Below are positions 62,445 through 64,000 of a DNA stretch of 64,000 bases, one piece after another. Source of the stretch: Staphylococcus sp. 17KM0847 (GTDB lineage Bacteria > Bacillota > Bacilli > Staphylococcales > Staphylococcaceae); assembly GCF_013463155.1 (NCBI RefSeq), contig NZ_CP040781.1, forward strand, positions 868,001 through 932,000. The letters run 5' to 3'. Under the pieces are notes generated by a model. That model did no database searches. It saw nothing but the letters and a program-made list of their open reading frames with translations, and was not told where the DNA came from. The position numbers were made by a program, and so were the translations under genes. Within the stretch, counting starts at the first letter, position 1. Every line of letters starts with the position of its first letter.

Positions 62445-62897
62445 ATGAAAATTGTCGTTCAACGTGTCAAATCAGCAGCTGTTACGAATGATACAATTCA
62501 TAATCGTATTTCGACGGGGCTTTGCCTATTAGTCGGTGTAGCAGAAGGAGATACAACAGCAGATGTTGAAGTATTGTCTAAAAAAATTGCTAACGCACGT
62601 ATTTTTGAAGATGAAACAGGAAAACTTAATTTAAACATTCAACAAATAAAAGGTGAAGTATTATCTATTTCTCAATTTACACTTTATGCTGATGTAAGAA
62701 AGGGGAATCGCCCCGGTTTTTCACGTGCGATGTCACCCGATGAAGCGAATGAATTATATGAGCAATTCAACGCTGCTTTACGCAATTTCGACTTGCAGGT
62801 CGAAACAGGAGCTTTTGGAACGGACATGTTAGTTGATATACAAAATGATGGACCTGTAACGATTATTTATGAAAGTGAAAATGGCAAAATTGTATGA
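62445..62897 (+). CDS. dtd: D-aminoacyl-tRNA deacylase
   Basis: Frees D-amino acids (and Gly from tRNA-Ala) from mischarged tRNA; 150 residues. [21 protein letters not shown] and the C-terminal GPVTI form the cross-subunit active site. Its last four bases overlap the start of lytH (ATGA), giving coupled translation. Confidence 0.96.
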   Translation: MKIVVQRVKSAAVTNDTIHNRISTGLCLLVGVAEGDTTADVEVLSKKIANARIFEDETGKLNLNIQQIKGEVLSISQFTLYADVRKGNRPGFSRAMSPDEANELYEQFNAALRNFDLQVETGAFGTDMLVDIQNDGPVTIIYESENGKIV

Positions 62898-63772
62898 GAA
62901 AGTTTGATAGATGGCTTAGAAACAAAAAAATAAATCCTAAGCGTGTATATATTGTTGCATTGTGTATTTTATTGTTATTAATGATTGCATTCGTTTTTAT
63001 AGGATTGAATTCAGGAAATGATAAGAAGTTGCGTATGGTAGAAGATGCAGAAATACGTACGGGACCTAATGCTGCATATCCAGTACTTTATGAAGTGAAA
63101 AAAGGAGAAACATTTGACATTGTTTCGCGTCAAGGCAAATGGTTAGAAGTCATGTCATCTGATCACAAACGTAAGGGCTGGATTGCAGGATGGCATACGC
63201 AACTAGATATTAAAGAAGATGTCGATCCCAATGCACGCCCTTTGAAAAATAAAGTGATTGTCATTGATCCCGGTCATGGCGGTGGCGATCAAGGTGCATC
63301 AAGCCATACAGGGAAAAAAACTTTAGAAAAAGATGTCACTTTAAAAACAAGTCTAGAACTTAAAAAACGCCTTGAAAAAGAAGGGGCTAAGGTAAAGTTA
63401 ACACGTAGCGATGATACATACGTCAAATTGAAGAATCGTAAGGCAACGGGTGATGTTTTTTTAAGTATTCATAACGATGCACTTGAATCTTCTGGTGCAA
63501 ATGGCGCAACGGTTTATTGGTATCATGATAAACAAGAAGTATTGGCTGAAACTTTAGCTGCAACGATACAGAAAAAAACGCTATTGTCTGATAGAGGTGC
63601 AAGGCAAGAAAATTATCAAGTATTACGTCAAACGAAAAAACCAGCTGTTTTATTAGAGCTAGGCTATATTAGTAATCCAACTGATGAAGTGCTGATGAAC
63701 GATCAAAACCATCGCTATATTGTTGAAACGGCAGTTGTTGATGGATTGAAATATTATTTCTTAAATCAATAG
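62894..63772 (+). CDS. lytH: Cell-wall amidase LytH
   Basis: Membrane-anchored N-acetylmuramoyl-L-alanine amidase, 292 residues. A cytoplasmic basic start and membrane span (about 19-38) are followed by a bacterial SH3 domain (about 48-108: [19 protein letters not shown]) and an Amidase_3 domain (about 115-288) with zinc ligands in [16 protein letters not shown] and the catalytic glutamate region LLELGYISN. In S. aureus LytH works with ActH on uncrosslinked glycan to place peptidoglycan synthesis. The hisS leader follows. Confidence 0.94.
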   Translation: MRKFDRWLRNKKINPKRVYIVALCILLLLMIAFVFIGLNSGNDKKLRMVEDAEIRTGPNAAYPVLYEVKKGETFDIVSRQGKWLEVMSSDHKRKGWIAGWHTQLDIKEDVDPNARPLKNKVIVIDPGHGGGDQGASSHTGKKTLEKDVTLKTSLELKKRLEKEGAKVKLTRSDDTYVKLKNRKATGDVFLSIHNDALESSGANGATVYWYHDKQEVLAETLAATIQKKTLLSDRGARQENYQVLRQTKKPAVLLELGYISNPTDEVLMNDQNHRYIVETAVVDGLKYYFLNQ

Positions 63773-63869
63773 CTTGAAAAATACTATGAAAACAGTTATG
63801 ATTGTAAATGAATTTTATAAATAAAACCGTATGTATTCTTGCCGGTGTATCATAAGATGTGAAGGCTGT

Positions 63870-64000
63870 AATCGAAAGAGAGTTTGTCCGAGGCTGCAAG
63901 ACAAACCATCCGATGATATGACTCGAACACAAGAAGAGGTACTTTATGAGAATAAAGTCGTGTTGCGTATGTTATCCGCTAAAGAGTGAAGATTGTTATT
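63870..64000 (+). ncRNA. Partial T-box leader, probably for hisS
   Basis: The sequence cgaaagagag, gtccgaggctgcaagac and actcgaaCACaag has the order of a T-box Stem I, with CAC (His) at 63928-63930 in a gaaCACa specifier context. In staphylococci hisS-aspS follow lytH. The T-box core and terminator would lie outside the window, so this is a partial call. Confidence 0.5.

Overview
This window is a chromosomal segment of a staphylococcus. Gene order and protein sequence fit the genus: icd, phoPR, polA, mutM, coaE, gapB, nrdR, dnaB, dnaI, thrS, lysP, infC-rpmI-rplT, tig, clpX, engB, hemAXCDBL, tag, valS, folC, radC, mreCD, rplU-prp-rpmA, obgE, ruvAB, queA, tgt, yajC, secDF, recJ, apt, rel, dtd, lytH. 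Base composition looks slightly richer in G+C than S. aureus. My inference is the hyicus/intermedius/schleiferi side of the genus, not S. aureus itself; the species cannot be fixed from this sequence alone.

Region 1 (1-9030) is the accessory part. After the 3' end of icd come three consecutive genes for LPXTG cell-wall-anchored proteins with FSIRK-type signal peptides. They sit exactly where icd and phoP are neighbours in S. aureus. The three are mosaics of shared modules. Genes 1 and 3 share a roughly 760-bp upstream/N-terminal block and an SDADAD stalk. Genes 1 and 2 share a roughly 290-residue ligand-binding-type domain. Gene 2 has an EKEVEP stalk instead. Genes 2 and 3 share their 3' end and terminator. 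This is the most interesting part of the window.

Region 2 (9043-26402) is core information processing and metabolism: the PhoPR phosphate two-component system behind a PHO-box-like array, DNA polymerase I, repair glycosylase MutM, CoaE, the gluconeogenic GAPDH GapB behind a cre-like site, NrdR with the DnaB/DnaI helicase-loading pair, thrS under a T-box, lysP under a lysine riboswitch, and the infC-rpmI-rplT operon under an L20-type attenuator.

Region 3 (26403-45243) holds a TPR-like protein, trigger factor, ClpX, EngB, the complete hemAXCDBL operon from glutamyl-tRNA to uroporphyrinogen III plus HemL, an AbrB-family membrane protein, tag on the minus strand, valS under a T-box, folC, a prepilin peptidase and radC. 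A small minus-strand gene for a 53-residue membrane protein lies in the 550-bp gap after radC.

Region 4 (45460-64000) holds a DUF4930-like anchored protein, mreC/mreD, the L21-Prp-L27 set in which Prp trims the L27 extension, obgE, an ACT protein, ruvAB-queA-tgt-yajC-secDF, recJ-apt-rel-dtd-lytH, and at the right edge what looks like the first part of a hisS T-box leader. No rRNA, tRNA, insertion sequence, prophage or CRISPR array was seen.
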